Assembly: GCA_041659285.1 (NCBI GenBank)
Contig: JBAZYO010000018.1
Coordinates: forward strand, 1 to 64,000
Reading direction: 5' to 3'
Source of the DNA: Vicinamibacterales bacterium
GTDB taxonomy: Bacteria; Acidobacteriota; Vicinamibacteria; Vicinamibacterales; UBA2999
DNA: 64,000 nt
The stretch's first letter is position 1, and each line of letters begins with the position of its first letter. A program made the position numbers and the translations under genes. The notes beneath the pieces were generated by a model. That model searched no databases and had not been told where the DNA came from. It saw only the letters and a program-made list of their open reading frames with translations. Positions 50,142 through 61,369 of this stretch are shown one piece after another.

Positions 50142-53100
50142 ATGAAACTTTTGATTAGGTTTGCCTTCTCCCTCGTCGCCGTTTTTGCACTTGCCACGGT
50201 CGTGAGCGCCCAGGGCGTGACCACCGGCGCCCTCGCCGGGAAGGTCGTCGATTCACAGCAGCAGGCCGTCTCCGGCGCCAGCGTGATCGCGATTCACCTA
50301 CCCTCCGGCACCAGCTACGAAGCCACCACGCGCGCCGACGGCCGGTTCTCCATCCCCGGCATGCGCGTCGGCGGTCCCTACTCGGTGACAGTGGCCTATG
50401 CGGGCACCGGCGCCGCGGCGTTCCAGCCCGAGACCCAGGACAACGTCGAGGTCATCCTCGGCGGCGCCACCGACCTCCAGTTCATGCTGAAGAACATCTC
50501 CATCACCGAGACGGTCACCGTCACGGCGCAGTCCGACACCGTCTTCAACTCCGAGCGCACCGGCTCGGCCACCTCGGTCAGCCGCGAAACCATCGCCGCG
50601 CTGCCCACCATCAGCAACCGCATCGATGCCATCGTCCGCATGGCCCCCGAGGCGCGCGGCCTGTCGGTGGCCGGCCAGGGCTCGGGCATGAACAACATCA
50701 CGGTTGACGGCTCCTACTTCAACAACTCGTTCGGCCTGGGCTCGGCGCCCGGCGAGCGCACCAACGTCGCGCCGATCTCGATGGAGGCCATCGAGCAGGT
50801 GCAGGTGAGCGTGGCGCCCTACGACGTGCGCCAGGGCAACTTCGTCGGCGCCGGCGTCAACAGCGTCACCCGCAGCGGCACTAACAAGTTCTCGGCCGCC
50901 GGCTCCTACCAGTTCCGCGACAACAGCATGGTGGGCACCAAGGCGAAGAACGCCACGGTCAACCCCGGCACGTTCGACTTCAAGAACGGCGGCGGCTGGG
51001 CGTCCGGCCCCGTGATCGAGAACAAGCTGTTCTTCTTCGGCAGTCTGGAAGGCGAGAAGACGGAGCAGCCCGGCACGACGTTCCGCGCCAACACGGGTGG
51101 CGAGGCGGTGGGCGGCAGCGTGACGCGCGTGCTCGCGTCCGACCTTGACTCGCTCAGCTCCTACCTCAAGACGAACTTCAGTTACGACACCGGCAAGTAT
51201 CAGGACTACCCGTTCGCGACGCCCGGCCGCCGCGTCCTGGCCAAGTTCGACTACAACCTGAACAACCGCAACAAGCTGTCGTTCCGCTACAACCAGCTCG
51301 ACTCGGACACCGACGTGCTGCTGTCCAACTCCACGTCGCTCGGCTTCGGCAACCGCCGCACGTCGACCTTCGGCCTGAACTTCGAGTCGTCGAACTACAC
51401 GATTCTCGAAAACAACAAGTACGGCATCGCCGAGTTGAACACGATCATCGGCACGAAGATGGCCAACTCCCTGATCGTCGGTTACGGCCAGTCCGACGAG
51501 AGCCGCGGCGACATCGGCAAGCTCTTCCCGCTGGTTGACATCCTGCAGGCCGGCTCGGTCTACACGACGATTGGCTCCGAGCCGTTCACGCCGAACAACG
51601 AACTGCGCTACAAGACCTACCAGGTGCAGGACAGCTTGACCAAGTTCGGTGAGAAGCACTCGTTCACCGTCGGCTTCGCCGCCGAGAAGTACAAGTCCGA
51701 GAACGTGTTCTTCCCCGGCAAGCAGAGCGCCTACGTCTACAACTCGCTGGCCGATTTCTACACCGACGCCAACGACTACCTGGCCAACCCGAACCGCACC
51801 ACGTCGCCGGTCACGCTGGCGCGGTTCCAGGTGCGCTACAACAACATTCCCGGGGCGGAAAAGCCCCTCCAGCCGCTCGACGTGCTCTACTGGGGCGCCT
51901 ACGCCCAGGACGAGTGGTCGGTGGCCGACAACCTCAAGGTGATCGCCGGCGTGCGCGTGGACGTGGCGTCGTTCAAGGACACCGGGTTCGCCAACCCGGT
52001 CGCCGACGGGATGACGTTCCGCGATGAGACGGGCGGATCGGTGCAGTACTCGACCGGCAAGCTGCCCGACGCCAACCCGCTCTTCTCGCCGCGCGTGGGC
52101 TTCAACTGGGACGTCTTCAAGAACCGCGACACCCAGGTGCGCGGCGGCACGGGCGTGTTCACCGGCAAGCCGTTGTTCGTGTGGATCTCGAACCAGATCG
52201 GCAACACCGGCATGCAGACCGGCTTCATCGACTCGGGCACGGGCGGCACACGGGCGTATCCGTTCAACCCCAATCCCGACGCCTACAAGCCGGCGACGGT
52301 CACCGGCGCGCCGCCGGTCAGCACCAACCTGGCCATCACCGACAAGGACTTCAAGTTCCCGCAGGTGTGGCGCACCAACCTCGCCATCGACCAGAAGTTG
52401 CCCTTTGGCGTGGTCGGCACGGCGGAGTTCCTCTACGGCCGCGACGTCAACGGCATTTACTACATCAACGCCAACCTGCCGGCGGCGCAGACCACCTTCG
52501 TCGGCGCCGACCCGCGGCCGCGCTTCACCAGCAACCGCGTCAACGCCACCATCACCGACGCCACCGTGATGAAGAACCAGAACATCGGCCGTAACTGGAA
52601 CGTGACGGGCAACGTCAAGAAGACGTTCCGCGACGGCTTCCTTCAGGCCGCCTACAACTACGGCGAAGCGAAGAACACCATCGACCCGGGTTCAATTGCC
52701 AACGGCTCCTACTTCGGCAACGCCGTGTCGGGCGACCCCAACAACCCCGGCCTGGGCTTCAGCGCCAACTCGCCGGGCCACCGCTTCTTCGTGGCGGCCA
52801 ACTACCGCCGCGAGTACTTCGGCTTCGGCGCCACCGGCATCTCGATGTTCTGGGAGGCCCGGACGATCGGGAACACCAGCTACATCTACTCGGGCGACCT
52901 CAACGGCGACAGCGCCACGGGCAACGACCTGATCTACATCCCGAGCAACACCGGCGAGATGAACTTCACCGCGTTCACGACGGGCGGCGTGACCTACACT
53001 GCCGACCAGCAGGCCGCGGCGTGGGAGTCCTACATCGCCCAGGATGAGTACCTGAGCGCGCACCGCGGCGAGTACTCGGTCCGCAACGCCGTGTTCCTGC

Positions 53101-53408
53101 CATTCATGAAGAGAATGGACCTGAGCATTTCCCAGGACGTCTTCAAGAGCATCGGCGGGACCCGCCAGCGCTTCCAGTTCCGCGCCGACTTCATCAACTT
53201 CGGCAACCTGCTGAACAAGAACTGGGGCGTGTCGCAGCGCCTCATCTCGAACTCGCCGCTCACCAACCCCGGCGTTGACGCCAGCGGCCGCGCCACTTAC
53301 CGGCTTCGGGTGATCAACGGCGCGCTGATGACCAAGTCGCTGCAGCAGACGTCGGACCTGAACGACGTCTACAAGGTGATGCTCAGCTTCCGCTACTTCT
53401 TCAACTAG
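50142..53408 (+). CDS. Oar-like TonB-dependent outer-membrane receptor
   Basis: A 1088-residue protein: signal peptide (LIRFAFSLVAVFALATVVSA), an N-terminal carboxypeptidase-regulatory-like domain (TTGALAGKVVDSQQQAVSGA), a plug domain (RIDAIVRMAPEARGLSVAGQ) and a long beta-barrel ending in VYKVMLSFRYFFN with the C-terminal aromatic signal for barrel assembly. Oar-like receptors are numerous in Acidobacteriota; substrate unknown, perhaps oligosaccharide or peptide. Energy comes from the TonB/ExbBD proteins encoded 4 kb away. A strong terminator follows. Confidence 0.9.
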   Translation: MKLLIRFAFSLVAVFALATVVSAQGVTTGALAGKVVDSQQQAVSGASVIAIHLPSGTSYEATTRADGRFSIPGMRVGGPYSVTVAYAGTGAAAFQPETQDNVEVILGGATDLQFMLKNISITETVTVTAQSDTVFNSERTGSATSVSRETIAALPTISNRIDAIVRMAPEARGLSVAGQGSGMNNITVDGSYFNNSFGLGSAPGERTNVAPISMEAIEQVQVSVAPYDVRQGNFVGAGVNSVTRSGTNKFSAAGSYQFRDNSMVGTKAKNATVNPGTFDFKNGGGWASGPVIENKLFFFGSLEGEKTEQPGTTFRANTGGEAVGGSVTRVLASDLDSLSSYLKTNFSYDTGKYQDYPFATPGRRVLAKFDYNLNNRNKLSFRYNQLDSDTDVLLSNSTSLGFGNRRTSTFGLNFESSNYTILENNKYGIAELNTIIGTKMANSLIVGYGQSDESRGDIGKLFPLVDILQAGSVYTTIGSEPFTPNNELRYKTYQVQDSLTKFGEKHSFTVGFAAEKYKSENVFFPGKQSAYVYNSLADFYTDANDYLANPNRTTSPVTLARFQVRYNNIPGAEKPLQPLDVLYWGAYAQDEWSVADNLKVIAGVRVDVASFKDTGFANPVADGMTFRDETGGSVQYSTGKLPDANPLFSPRVGFNWDVFKNRDTQVRGGTGVFTGKPLFVWISNQIGNTGMQTGFIDSGTGGTRAYPFNPNPDAYKPATVTGAPPVSTNLAITDKDFKFPQVWRTNLAIDQKLPFGVVGTAEFLYGRDVNGIYYINANLPAAQTTFVGADPRPRFTSNRVNATITDATVMKNQNIGRNWNVTGNVKKTFRDGFLQAAYNYGEAKNTIDPGSIANGSYFGNAVSGDPNNPGLGFSANSPGHRFFVAANYRREYFGFGATGISMFWEARTIGNTSYIYSGDLNGDSATGNDLIYIPSNTGEMNFTAFTTGGVTYTADQQAAAWESYIAQDEYLSAHRGEYSVRNAVFLPFMKRMDLSISQDVFKSIGGTRQRFQFRADFINFGNLLNKNWGVSQRLISNSPLTNPGVDASGRATYRLRVINGALMTKSLQQTSDLNDVYKVMLSFRYFFN

Positions 53409-53465
53409 ATTCCCGCCTTCGCCCGTGGCATTTCCTGCCTGGGCTTCGGCGCGGCAAGCTCGATC

Positions 53466-53494
53466 AAGGGGCGGGTCTTCGGACCCGCCCCTTT
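53466..53494 (+). terminator. Rho-independent terminator after the TonB receptor gene
   Basis: AAGGGGCGGGTC pairs with GACCCGCCCCTT around a TTCG loop, followed by a TT tract. Confidence 0.9.
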
Positions 53495-53500
53495 TCGTTG

Positions 53501-53569
53501 TCCGCGTGAATCTGCGGCATTCTGCGGCTGTCGTTTTCCACGTCAATCTGCGCTAATCTGCGGCTCAGG
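53501..53569 (+). repeat. Short AATCTGCGG direct repeats
   Basis: CGTGAATCTGCGGCA at 53505-53519 and CGTCAATCTGCGCTAATCTG at 53541-53560 repeat the AATCTGCG unit three times just ahead of the TPR gene. Function unknown. Confidence 0.55.
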
Positions 53570-53579
53570 AGATCGCCGC

Positions 53580-55238
53580 ATGAACCGCCGGGCTGTCCTC
53601 GTCCTGCTTGCCGTCCTCGCCCTCGCCCTCGCCGGCCCCGGCCTGCGTGCCCAGGAACTAGGCCGCATCGACTTCCCCACGTCCGGATCGGCGGCCGCCC
53701 AGCCGGCCTTCATCAAGGGCGTGCTGCTGATGCACAGCTTCGAGTACGACGATGCGAAGGAGGCGTTTCTGGAGGCGCAGAAGGCCGACCCGGGCTTCGC
53801 CATGGCCTACTGGGGTGAGGCCATGACCTACAACCACCCGGTGTGGCAGCAGACGGCGGCAGAGCTGGCCCAGGCCGCGCTGGCGCGCCTCGCCCCGACC
53901 GCGGAAGCCCGCCTCGCGAAGGCGCCCACCGCCAAGGAGAAGGACTGGCTGGCCTCGCTCGACAGCCTGTACGGGGCCGGCGACGCTTCGACTTCGCTCA
54001 GCGCAGGCAAGCTGGCGCGCGACCGCGCCTACGCCGAGCACATGCGCCGCATGCACGACCGGTATCCGGCCGACGACGAGGTCACGGCGTTCTATGCGCT
54101 GGCGCTGCTCGGCACGAGCCATGGCGGCCGTGACTTCTCGACCTACATGAAGGCGGCGGCGCTGGTCGAGCAGGTCTACGCCAGGAACCCGCAGCACCCG
54201 GGCGCTGCCCACTACCTGATTCACGCCTACGACGATCCTGTCCACGCTCCGCTCGGCCTGCGCTTTGCCGATGCCTATTCGAAGATCGCGCCCGCCGCCT
54301 CGCACGCGCTGCACATGCCATCGCACATCTACTTCGCGCTCGGCATGTGGGACGAGGCTTCGGCGATCAACGAGCGCTCGATGAAGGCCGCGGATGCGCG
54401 CCGGGCCGGGAAGCAGCTCGACGCTGACGCTCGCGGCTTCCACGCCATGCTCTGGCTGGTCTACGGCTACGCGCAGCAGGGCCGCTACGACGAGGCGCGC
54501 GGGCTCCTGGTGCAAATGGACGCGGACGCCGCGAAGAGCGGGTCGGTGCGCACGCGCAGTCACCTGGCGCTGGCCCGGGCGGCGTGGCTGATCGAATCAC
54601 GCAAGTGGGGCGAGGCCAAGGCGCCGGTGTTGGCGAAGGGCCTCGGCGCGGAGGCGGCGATCGCCGACCTGTTCGCGATCGGGTTTGCGGCCATCCGCTC
54701 CGGCAACCGGGCGGCCGGCGGCAACGCGCTTCAGCAGATGGCCGCCCTGATGGAAGATGCGCCGGTGAACGGGGCGCCGGTCTCCGGGCAGCCCGCGGCC
54801 GGCCTGCCGGCCGCCGGTGGGGCACCTGACACGCGCGCCGCCCAGATCATGGCCCAGCAACTGGAGGCCGTCCTACTGTTCTCGGAGGGCCGCCGCGAAG
54901 AGGCGCTGGTGCTGGCCCGCCAGGCCGCGGTGGTGGAAGACGGGCTGTCGTTCGAGTTCGGCCCGCCGGTGCCCGTCAAACCGGCCCAGGAACTGGTCGG
55001 CGAGATGCTGATGGACCTCCGGCGCCCCAAGGAGGCGATCCCCTCTTTCGAGGCGTCGCTGAAGCGGAATCCGCGGCGGGCCTTGTCGCTGCTGGGGTTG
55101 GGCCGCGCCTCGATGGGGGTCAAGGACACGGCCAGGGCGATGTACGCCTACGGCGAACTGCGGAAGATCTGGAAGAACGCCGACAAGGGCCTGCCGGAGC
55201 TCAAGGAGCTCGGGCTGGTGCCGCCACCCTCCTTCTGA
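53580..55238 (+). CDS. Exported TPR-repeat protein
   Basis: A 552-residue protein with a signal peptide (VLLAVLALALAGPGLRAQ). It contains FIKGVLLMHSFEYDDAKEAF, LVYGYAQQGRYDEARGLLVQ, RRPKEAIPSFEASLKRNPRR and similar helical repeats. HPGAAHYLIHAYDDPVHA and ALHMPSHIYFALGMWDEA recur in an uncharacterised family of TPR proteins in soil bacteria. A low-complexity Gly/Ala/Pro linker lies near residue 400. Role unknown; possibly protein complex assembly in the envelope. It converges on exbD with a terminator between. Confidence 0.8.
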   Translation: MNRRAVLVLLAVLALALAGPGLRAQELGRIDFPTSGSAAAQPAFIKGVLLMHSFEYDDAKEAFLEAQKADPGFAMAYWGEAMTYNHPVWQQTAAELAQAALARLAPTAEARLAKAPTAKEKDWLASLDSLYGAGDASTSLSAGKLARDRAYAEHMRRMHDRYPADDEVTAFYALALLGTSHGGRDFSTYMKAAALVEQVYARNPQHPGAAHYLIHAYDDPVHAPLGLRFADAYSKIAPAASHALHMPSHIYFALGMWDEASAINERSMKAADARRAGKQLDADARGFHAMLWLVYGYAQQGRYDEARGLLVQMDADAAKSGSVRTRSHLALARAAWLIESRKWGEAKAPVLAKGLGAEAAIADLFAIGFAAIRSGNRAAGGNALQQMAALMEDAPVNGAPVSGQPAAGLPAAGGAPDTRAAQIMAQQLEAVLLFSEGRREEALVLARQAAVVEDGLSFEFGPPVPVKPAQELVGEMLMDLRRPKEAIPSFEASLKRNPRRALSLLGLGRASMGVKDTARAMYAYGELRKIWKNADKGLPELKELGLVPPPSF

Positions 55239-55269
55239 GGGCGCCGGGTCGCAGCCGGTACAAACGAAA

Positions 55270-55295
55270 GGCCGCCGGGATTTCTCCCGGCGGCC
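55270..55295. terminator. Bidirectional terminator between convergent genes
   Basis: GGCCGCCGGGA pairs with TCCCGGCGGCC around TTTC. On the minus strand it is followed by TTTCGTTTG, giving a partial U-run for the exbD operon. Confidence 0.8.
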
Positions 55296-55322
55296 CGTGA
55301 ACTGACTGGCGACGGCTGTTGG

Positions 55323-55799
55323 TTAGCCGCCGACCTTACCCGCACTGGCGGCAGCGCGGCGCATGCCTTCGGTGATGATGCCCACCTTTTCGACGCCCGC
55401 ACCCTTGGCGGCGTCGATCACTTCGACGATGTCGCCATAGCGGAGGGTGCCGTCGCCGGCGATGAACAGGGTCTTGTCCTTGCGTTCCTCGTAGATCTTG
55501 CGAAGGCGGTCTTCGAGGTCGACGACCGAGACGTCGGACTTGTTGATCGAGATTTTCCTGTCCGCGGTGTACTCGATCACGATCTGCGAGACGTCGACCT
55601 GGGTCTGTTCGGCGGTCTTGGTTTCCGCCGGCAGGTTGACGTCGAGGCCCTTCTGCGACAGCGGGAGGGCGGCCATGAAGATGACCAGGAGCACGAGCAA
55701 CACGTCGATCATCGGCGTGATGTTCATGTCCGAGCTGACTTCGAGCTTCTTGGCGGTAATGACCTTGTCGGCGCCGAGATGGTGGTGTGCGTGGGCCAT
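55323..55799 (-). CDS. exbD: ExbD/TolR-family protein 2
   Basis: A 158-residue protein with MAHAHHHLGADK at the N-terminus, one membrane span (MIDVLLVLLVIFMAALPL) preceded by the key D-M-N-I-T-P-M-I-D motif whose Asp carries protons, and a periplasmic domain (QIVIEYTADRKISINKSDVS). Part of the ExbB-ExbD motor that drives TonB. The His-rich start is unusual. ATG 55799 is the second ATG in frame and lies directly behind the first exbD stop (1 bp gap). Confidence 0.9.
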   Translation of the reverse strand: MAHAHHHLGADKVITAKKLEVSSDMNITPMIDVLLVLLVIFMAALPLSQKGLDVNLPAETKTAEQTQVDVSQIVIEYTADRKISINKSDVSVVDLEDRLRKIYEERKDKTLFIAGDGTLRYGDIVEVIDAAKGAGVEKVGIITEGMRRAAASAGKVGG

Positions 55800-55800
55800 G

Positions 55801-56241
55801 TTAGTTCCCTCCACCCTGCAGAAGACCGCGCGTCTTGGGGTCGGTGATCAGCCCCATGTCCTCGATGCCGCTGGCCCGCAGTTCGTCCATGCAATCCATC
55901 ACGGCGGAGTAGCGCGCGTCTTCATCGGCCTTGATGAGGATGATGCGCTCCTTCTTGTTTTCGAGGATTTCCTCGACCTTCTGCCGCAGCTCTTCCTTGC
56001 GCACCGGCAGGCCGTTGACGAAGTACCGATCGGCCTTGTCGATGGCGACGACCGTCTGGTCCTGCGTTTCCGGCTTGTCCGCGGTGTTCGCGGCGAGCGG
56101 CAGCTTCACGTCGGCGCCCTTCTGGAGCAGCGGGGCCACGATCATCATGATGATGAGCAGCACCAGCATGACGTCCACGAGCGGCGTGACGTTGATGTCC
56201 GATTTGATTCCACCTTTGGAACCGCCGACATCCATTGACAT
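55801..56241 (-). CDS. exbD: ExbD/TolR-family protein 1
   Basis: A 146-residue protein: IKSDINVTPLVDVMLVLLII with the proton-carrying Asp, one span, and a periplasmic domain ending GLITDPKTRGLLQ. AAGGAG lies 7 bases before its ATG. Two different exbD genes behind one exbB, as here, are common in Acidobacteriota, Bacteroidota and Myxococcota TonB clusters. Confidence 0.92.
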   Translation of the reverse strand: MSMDVGGSKGGIKSDINVTPLVDVMLVLLIIMMIVAPLLQKGADVKLPLAANTADKPETQDQTVVAIDKADRYFVNGLPVRKEELRQKVEEILENKKERIILIKADEDARYSAVMDCMDELRASGIEDMGLITDPKTRGLLQGGGN

Positions 56242-56262
56242 AACGAACTCCTTAAATTTCGG

Positions 56263-56375
56263 GATCTGGTGATTTGGCGATTTCGCGATTGTCGATCACG
56301 AAATCTGAAGATCTGGCGGTCTGGCGATCCCGTGACCCAAATCACGAGAGCGCCAAATCGCCAGATCACCAAATC
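56263..56375. repeat. Nested inverted repeats between exbB and exbD
   Basis: A 21-base arm at 56263-56283 pairs with 56355-56375 with two mismatches; inside, GATTTCG (56279-56285) pairs with CGAAATC (56299-56305). The arms contain short GATCTGG/GATTTGG sub-repeats. Confidence 0.7.
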
Positions 56376-56383
56376 ATCTTCAA

Positions 56384-57157
56384 CTACGCCGTCTTCTTGA
56401 TGAAGTAGTCGACCATCTCCGACGAGGAGTTGTCCATCTCCACGTTGAAGAACTCGAGCTTGCCGGACAGGTAGTTGTAGAACCACACCGCCGGGATGGC
56501 CACGAACAGGCCGAGCGCGGTTTCGACGAGCGCTTCCGCGATGCCGGCGGAGACGGCGCCGATGCCGCCCGAGCCCGACGACGCGATGCCGACGAACGCG
56601 TTGATGACGCCGACCACCGTGCCGAGCAGACCGACGAACGGCGCGGTCGCGCCGATGGTCGCCAGGCCGGAGACGCCCTTCTTGAGGTCGTTCGAGGTCA
56701 GCGCGGTGGCGCGCTGAATCGAGCGGCGGACGGTGTCGAGCAGGTCTTCACGCGACAGGTTGGCGCCGCTCTCCTGCTGGAACTGGTATTCCTGCAGGCC
56801 GGCGAGCACGACCTTGGCGAGGTGGCTGTAGCGGTATTCCTTCGCCGACGACAGGGCGATGGCCTCCTTCAGCCGGCCTTCCTTGAGGTGCTTGGCGACG
56901 AGCGGGGCATACATCTTCGACTGCTTGGTCGCCTGGCTGAACGTATAGATACGCTCAATCGCGACGCCCACCGACCAGAACGACATGATGAACAGGATGA
57001 CGGCGACCGCGAGTGCCGCGGGGCCCATCTGGTTGAACATGTCGACGAGATCGAGGCCACCGCCGCCCTCCGTCTGCGCGAACGCAGGCGTGCTCATCAG
57101 GAGCATGGCGAAACCGGCACCAGCGATACGACCAAACTGAATCTTCCGACCTTCCAT
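56384..57157 (-). CDS. exbB: ExbB/TolQ/MotA-family proton channel protein
   Basis: A 257-residue protein with an N-terminal signal-like segment (GRIAGAGFAMLLMSTPAFAQ), then three spans: AALAVAVILFIMSFWSVGVA, then GLATIGATAPFVGLLGTVVG and IAEALVETALGLFVAIPAVW. The GATAPFVGLLGTVVGVINAF block is the ExbB signature. With ExbD it couples the proton gradient to TonB. GGAGGA is placed well before ATG 57157. Confidence 0.94.
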   Translation of the reverse strand: MEGRKIQFGRIAGAGFAMLLMSTPAFAQTEGGGGLDLVDMFNQMGPAALAVAVILFIMSFWSVGVAIERIYTFSQATKQSKMYAPLVAKHLKEGRLKEAIALSSAKEYRYSHLAKVVLAGLQEYQFQQESGANLSREDLLDTVRRSIQRATALTSNDLKKGVSGLATIGATAPFVGLLGTVVGVINAFVGIASSGSGGIGAVSAGIAEALVETALGLFVAIPAVWFYNYLSGKLEFFNVEMDNSSSEMVDYFIKKTA

Positions 57158-57209
57158 CGCTATCCTCCAGAAAAAAACGGCTTACTACGTTTGAAGACCT
57201 ATCTTGTAG

Positions 57210-57230
57210 GGCACCCTTTCAAAGGGTGCC
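57210..57230. repeat. Stem-loop between tonB and exbB
   Basis: GGCACCCTTT and AAAGGGTGCC pair perfectly around a single base, immediately beside the tonB stop codon. No U-run follows, so it may act as an mRNA-stabilising or attenuating hairpin. Confidence 0.65.
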
Positions 57231-57944
57231 TTACTGCAGCGTGAACTGAACCGTCACCGTCATGATGACCGGCACCGGCACGCCGTTGAGCAAGGTCGGT
57301 GTGAAAACCCACTGCCGCACCGCGTCGAGCGCCGCCTGATCCAGCAGAGGGATCGAGCGCAACACTTTGGCATCCTTCACCGCGCCGTCGGGGCCGATGG
57401 TGGCCTCGATGATCACGATGCCCTGCACGCGCGCCGACTGCGCGATCGGCGGATACACGGGGCGCACGTCGCGAGTCTTCTGCGGCGGCTTGATGTTGCC
57501 GCCCACGCGCACCGGCGCGGCCGGGGGCGGCGGCGGGGGCGGGGGTTCGGGAATGCCGCCGGTGATGCCACCCGCGACGCCGCCGATAATGCCGCCTTCG
57601 ACGCCTGACGAGCGCTCGAAGCCGGCTTCCAGCCCGGTCTCAGCCTTGATTTCTTTCGGCGCCTCGAGCGGAGCCGCGTCGGGGCTCACGTCCATGGGCG
57701 GTGGCGGCGCCTTCGCCTCGGGTGGAGGCGGGGGCGGCGGCGGGGGCGGCGGCGGCGGCGGTGCCGCCACGAACGCCATCATCGACGGCGGCGTCGGCAT
57801 CATGCCGGTCGCCATCAACGGTACGATTACCAAGGCCGCGACCACCGTCGCCTGGATCAACATCGTCAGTGGCACCGTGTACCACATCTTGTTGCCCATC
57901 TTGATCGACGGATCGACGACATCACCAAACATGTCGCGTGGCAC
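57231..57944 (-). CDS. tonB: TonB-family energy transducer
   Basis: A 237-residue protein: one N-terminal span (MLIQATVVAALVIVPLM), a proline-rich periplasmic stretch with 14 consecutive prolines at about residues 62-75, a Gly-rich linker (GGIIGGVAGGITGGIPEP), and a C-terminal TonB domain (RPVYPPIAQSARVQGIVIIE, ALDAVRQWVFTPTLLNGVPV). It transmits force from ExbBD to receptors. Start is GTG 57944 with AGGAGGA at proper spacing. Confidence 0.93.
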   Translation of the reverse strand: MPRDMFGDVVDPSIKMGNKMWYTVPLTMLIQATVVAALVIVPLMATGMMPTPPSMMAFVAAPPPPPPPPPPPPPPEAKAPPPPMDVSPDAAPLEAPKEIKAETGLEAGFERSSGVEGGIIGGVAGGITGGIPEPPPPPPPPAAPVRVGGNIKPPQKTRDVRPVYPPIAQSARVQGIVIIEATIGPDGAVKDAKVLRSIPLLDQAALDAVRQWVFTPTLLNGVPVPVIMTVTVQFTLQ

Positions 57945-58278
57945 TGTTCCTCCTGCTTTCAGGTGCTGGACACGCCCCGATGGCCTGTCCCGGCACTAAC
58001 CGCGGCGGTAAAAGACCGCCGATTATCCCAACGCCGAAAACCGCTGTCAACGCCGGGTCCCGTCCGAGTTACGGGCCGCTGTCTTCAATTAGACACCGGT
58101 TCCCGCGATCGGCTCCCTGAAAAAACGCCGAGGGGCCAGACCCCTGCGGCACAAAACCAGTAGGGTCTGACCCCTCTCGTAATGCCCGGCGATTCTAGTC
58201 GTGCTTGAATCCCCGCGTCAACGGCTGGATCGGTAAAAACCCATGTAATTACCGCATGGTTACCAACTGTTACAAACC
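57945..58278. other. Intergenic region with REP-like pair
   Basis: A 334-bp gap between tonB and the pyrophosphatase gene. It holds two GGGGYCAGACCCC units (58132-58174), and otherwise no convincing gene. The tonB promoter and the pyrophosphatase 3' end should lie here; no clear U-run terminator is seen. Confidence 0.6.
58132..58174. repeat. Inverted pair of GGGGTCAGACCCC REP-like units
   Basis: GGGGCCAGACCCC at 58132-58144 and the reverse form GGGTCTGACCCC at 58163-58174, facing each other. Same family as the cluster at 45913-46013. Confidence 0.8.
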
Positions 58279-60745
<2,467 letters not shown>

Positions 60746-60768
<23 letters not shown>

Positions 60769-61366
60769 CGTGTCCTGTCCTCGTACTGATCTGCGGGGGC
60801 AGCGCCATGCCGCCCGTTAGGAAAATCCGCACGCCATCTTCAACCGACAAATCCGGAAATGACGCCTGGCTGCGGGGGTAGACCACCACGTCACCGAGAT
60901 ACAGGTGATTGGTCGGCACATACACCGCCACCATCGCTTCCGGCCCGTTCCCGCGATCCAGGGTGAACTCCCGCGTCAGGAACCCGAGCACCAGGCCCCG
61001 CCGCGAATCGTCCACGATCACCACCTTCTTGAAGCCCGTTTCACTGTCGGGCGAGAAGGCGGCCACCAGCTGCCTCACCGGCGCATACACGGTCTTGAAC
61101 AGCGGCACGTTCAGCAGCCACTGTTCCCCGCGCCTCAGGATGCGCCGGCCCAACACGTTGGTAGCCAGCGCGCCAGCCAGCAGGATGACGGCGGCCGTGA
61201 TCAACACGCCCAGCCCCGGCACCTCGCGGCCGATCAGGTTCGTCGACAGCGGCGTCGCCACCCCGTCGATGAAGCGGAACAGCCAGACCAGCGTGACTAC
61301 CGTGATGAACAACGGCACCGTCACCACCAGGCCGGTCAGGAAGCTCCGGCGCAGCCAGGGCATCAT
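60746..61366 (-). CDS. DUF502-family membrane protein
   Basis: A 206-residue protein with two N-terminal spans (FLTGLVVTVPLFITVVTLVW and LITAAVILLAGALATNVLG) and a soluble domain with NVPLFKTVYAPVRQLVAAFS, VYVPTNHLYLGDVVVYP and VEDGVRIFLTGGM. These match DUF502, widely conserved, function unknown. It overlaps the pyrophosphatase start and follows uppP after 3 bp, so the three genes form one operon. Confidence 0.9.
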
Positions 61367-61369
61367 GGC

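Noticed and set aside
57735..57790. Run of GGC/GGN repeats as a simple-sequence expansion
   Set aside because: On the minus strand it encodes the normal proline-rich spacer of TonB, so it is explained by coding function.
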